From Proteus myxofaciens ATCC 19692 (lineage in GTDB: Bacteria > Pseudomonadota > Gammaproteobacteria > Enterobacterales > Enterobacteriaceae): DNA of 58,471 nt. The translations under genes and the position numbers were made by a program. The stretch is taken from assembly GCF_001654855.1 (NCBI RefSeq), contig NZ_LXEN01000015.1, positions 1 to 58,471 of the forward strand, in the 5' to 3' direction. The first letter of the stretch is position 1. Each line of letters opens with the position of its first letter. Shown here piece after piece: positions 56,796-58,471 of the stretch. The notes beneath the pieces were generated by a model that had not been told where the DNA came from, did no database searches, and saw only the letters and a list, made by a program, of their open reading frames with translations.

Positions 56796-56906
56796 TTAAT
56801 GAAAATGATAAGGCTCAATAATGAAATGCTCAGTCATTGCGCTGTATTCCCTGCCTTCTAGAAATATCGGCGATGCAAAGACCGGATCTACGGTTATTTC
56901 GGGCAT
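56796..56906 (-). pseudogene. Truncated Tle1 start (stub 1)
   Basis: A 36-codon open frame starts MPEITVDPVFA, identical to the first 11 residues of Tle1. It keeps a similar P-x-F-x-E-G, then diverges to GREYSAMTEHFIIEPYHFH and a stop. It overlaps the stop of the copy 2 immunity gene exactly as the real effector overlaps copy 1. I read it as a decayed effector head. Confidence 0.7.
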
Positions 56907-57400
56907 ACTGTAGGCTCCTTCATATTTCTAGGTGCTTGGATAGGGTATTCCGGCATGCCATAGGTGAAACAGGATGAAACGACTTTCACTTCATTACAAG
57001 GCAGAAAATGTACTTGTAACCCGCAGGATTTATCGTATTGGGCAATGGGGACAACCGCTTCGTGAAGCTCTAGGCTGTTTTTTAATTTAATTCGCCATTT
57101 ATCATAATTATCTTCATCGCTAAAATTAGGTATAACGCCTAGATTTTTAGCTGCTTTAGGGGATAAGGAATTCCATGAAATATGAGCTCTTAGCTCAGGT
57201 GTCCATTTTTTAGGGATCATAACACAACAGATGTATCCGCCGATTGATCCACCCGCCCCATTGATTTTGAAATCGGATATTTCATATTCGGTATGGTTAA
57301 TACCCGTGATATTGCCAGCATTATAAGCGGATTGTTGCGCGACGGAGCATCCAGAAAGAAGCACCGTGAAAATAAAGGTGGCTTTAGCTAACCCTGGCAT
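56894..57400 (-). CDS. DUF3304 lipoprotein, immunity paralogue (copy 2)
   Basis: The 168-residue lipoprotein (lipobox LSGC, Cys18) is close to copies 1 and 3 at both ends. It has a different core, with a three-residue longer stretch near positions 80-120 (NSLSPKAAKNLGVIPNF). YICCVMIPKKW replaces VCCAMIPKKW. It is followed by effector stub 1 instead of a full effector, so it is an orphan immunity gene that may protect against other Tle1 variants. The same ribosome site as copy 1 precedes it. Confidence 0.78.
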   Translation of the reverse strand: MPGLAKATFIFTVLLSGCSVAQQSAYNAGNITGINHTEYEISDFKINGAGGSIGGYICCVMIPKKWTPELRAHISWNSLSPKAAKNLGVIPNFSDEDNYDKWRIKLKNSLELHEAVVPIAQYDKSCGLQVHFLPCNEVKVVSSCFTYGMPEYPIQAPRNMKEPTVCPK

Positions 57401-57524
57401 CGTGATAACCTCTGCATAAAATGTATGGGGTTAGTATTTATCACTTAAGTGGCATTGGCAAATTTTATTTAAGTTTTAAATGATTACTTACCTGCTCAAA
57501 GGCGGAGTTATTATGCGTAATGAG

Positions 57525-57635
57525 TTAATGAAAATGATAAGGCTCAATAATGAAATGCTCAGTCATTGCGCTGTATTCCCTGCCTTCTAGAAATATCGGC
57601 GATGCAAAGACCGGATCTACGGTTATTTCGGGCAT
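57525..57635 (-). pseudogene. Truncated Tle1 start (stub 2)
   Basis: This stub has the same 36-codon structure as stub 1 and ends at the same relative position. It overlaps the stop of copy 3. The frame has no internal stop. It probably arose in the same duplication as stub 1. Confidence 0.7.
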
Positions 57636-58120
57636 ACTGTAGGCTCCTTCATATTTCTAGGCGCTTGAATAGGGTATTCTGGCATACCATAGGTGAAACA
57701 AGATGAGACGACCTTAACTTCATTACAAGGCAGAAAATGCACTTGTAACCCACAAGATTTATCGTATTGGGCAATGGGCACAATCGCTTCGTGATATACC
57801 CTTCGTTTGTTGACTTCTTCGCGATACTTTTTGTATTTATCAACATCCTTGAAGCCGGGAGAGATTGGCAGACCTTTGGTGTTGATCGTATTCCATGAAA
57901 TATGAGCTCTTAGCTCAGGTGTCCATCTTTTAGGGATCATGGCACAACAAACTGTTCCACTAGTTGAGCCCATCGCACCATTAATATTGAAATCGGATAT
58001 TGAATATTCGGTGTGATTAAATCCTTCTATATTGCCAGCATTATAAGCGGATTGTTGCGCGGCGGAGCATCCAGAAAGAAGCACCGTGAAAATAAAGGTG
58101 GTTTTTACTAACCCTGACAT
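57623..58120 (-). CDS. DUF3304 lipoprotein, immunity paralogue (copy 3)
   Basis: This 165-residue lipoprotein is nearly identical to copy 1 over residues 1-65 (including the INGAMGSTSGTVCC run) but matches copy 2 at the end (SCFTYGMPEYPIQAPRN). Its core, near 80-110 (GLPISPGFKDVDKYKKY), differs from both. It is a mosaic of segments seen in its neighbours. It is followed by stub 2. Confidence 0.78.
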   Translation of the reverse strand: MSGLVKTTFIFTVLLSGCSAAQQSAYNAGNIEGFNHTEYSISDFNINGAMGSTSGTVCCAMIPKRWTPELRAHISWNTINTKGLPISPGFKDVDKYKKYREEVNKRRVYHEAIVPIAQYDKSCGLQVHFLPCNEVKVVSSCFTYGMPEYPIQAPRNMKEPTVCPK

Positions 58121-58244
58121 CGTGATAACCTCTGCATAAAATGTTTGAGGTTAGTATTTATCACTTAAGTGGCATTAGCAAATTTTATTTAAGTTTTAAA
58201 TGATTACTTACCTATTCCAAGGCGAAGTTATTATGCATAAAGGG

Positions 58245-58355
58245 TTAATGAAAATGATAAGGCTCAATAATGAAATGCTCAGTGATTGCGCTGTATTCCC
58301 TGCCTTCTAGAAATATCGGCGGTGCAAAAACCGGATCTACGGTTATTTCGGGCAT
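58245..58355 (-). pseudogene. Truncated Tle1 start (stub 3)
   Basis: The third 36-codon stub has minor changes: APPIFLEG keeps the Pro-Pro of the full effector, and AIT replaces AMT. It follows the partial copy 4. Confidence 0.7.
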
Positions 58356-58471
58356 ACTGTAGGCTCCTTCATATTTCTAGGCGCTTGAATAGGGTATTCC
58401 GGCATACCATACCAATAGCAGGAAGACACCACCTTAACTTCATTGCAGGGTAGAAAATGCACTTGTAACCC
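58343..58471 (-). CDS. DUF3304 lipoprotein, immunity paralogue (copy 4, C-terminal part)
   Basis: The last 42 codons read GLQVHFLPCNEVKVVSSCYW and end in CPK, as in copy 1 (CYWYG form) with Arg as in copies 2 and 3. The 5' part lies beyond the right edge. Its presence shows the array has at least four members. Confidence 0.75.
   Translation of the reverse strand, partial: GLQVHFLPCNEVKVVSSCYWYGMPEYPIQAPRNMKEPTVCPK

Larger units (their letters stand above)
56175..58471 (-). repeat. Tandem array of immunity-gene units (about 720-730 bp each, four or more)
   Basis: Stop codons of successive immunity genes lie at 56175, 56894, 57623 and 58343, giving periods of 719, 729 and 720 bp. Each unit contains the same upstream region, ribosome site, lipoprotein gene and 3' stub of the effector start. 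In unit 1 the stub is replaced by the full effector gene. The fourth unit is cut by the window edge, so the copy number is not known. Recombination between units could change it. Confidence 0.9.

Noticed and set aside
1-58471. tRNA, rRNA, CRISPR array or insertion sequence
   Set aside because: I looked through the gaps for cloverleaf-like blocks, spaced identical repeats and transposase motifs and saw none; the only direct repeats of size are the immunity units.
53872-58471. Complete type VI secretion apparatus
   Set aside because: Only effector and immunity genes are visible; no tss, hcp, vgrG or PAAR gene lies in the window.

Overview
The window is AT-rich bacterial DNA with the backbone gene order of the Enterobacterales (maeB, yffB-dapE, ypfN, tmcA, ypfJ, purC, bamC-dapA, gcvR, bcp, perM, bepA-arsC, hda). 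Base composition, codon use and remembered protein sequences point to the Morganellaceae, most likely a Proteus. I cannot fix the species by eye. I saw no tRNA, rRNA, CRISPR array, insertion sequence or clear prophage.

Left part (1-18000) is accessory. It holds the start of a GFA-type zinc protein, a nitroreductase, a very large DUF2339 membrane protein, a class II fructose bisphosphatase, and a secreted DUF4822-like protein. A four-gene minus-strand operon at 6111-10223 encodes a DeoR-type regulator fused to a ribokinase-like kinase, a GATase1-like protein, a YdcZ-type transporter and a phosphotriesterase-like hydrolase. After it come a decayed ATPase/kinase gene, a short-chain dehydrogenase, a lipoprotein/YiiX pair, an XRE-S24 repressor, an orphan SorC regulator, cutA and a small unknown gene. 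Intergenic gaps here are long and very AT-rich.

Middle part (18000-32750) starts with guaBA and xseA. A probable iron-uptake operon follows on the minus strand: ChaN-like lipoprotein, a dedicated TonB, an exported oligopeptidase B and a TonB-dependent receptor. A near-consensus Fur box lies in front of its first gene. maeB and a NarP-like response regulator follow, with a 7-2-7 NarL/NarP-type site between them.

The conserved backbone (33500-52240) covers lysine/cell-wall precursor synthesis (dapE, dapA), purine synthesis (purC), outer-membrane assembly (bamC, bepA), tRNA acetylation (tmcA), replication control (hda), peroxide defence (bcp) and nucleoside uptake (nupG-like). Several small genes interrupt the order I remember from E. 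coli.

The right end (53872-58471) is the most striking region. A Tle1-type (DUF2235) type VI secretion phospholipase gene is preceded by at least four tandem DUF3304 lipoprotein genes, the expected immunity family. They sit in direct repeats of about 720-730 bp. Each upstream unit also keeps a 111-nt open stub that begins with the first codons of the effector and then diverges. The immunity paralogues are nearly identical at both ends and differ strongly in the middle. The array runs off the right edge.
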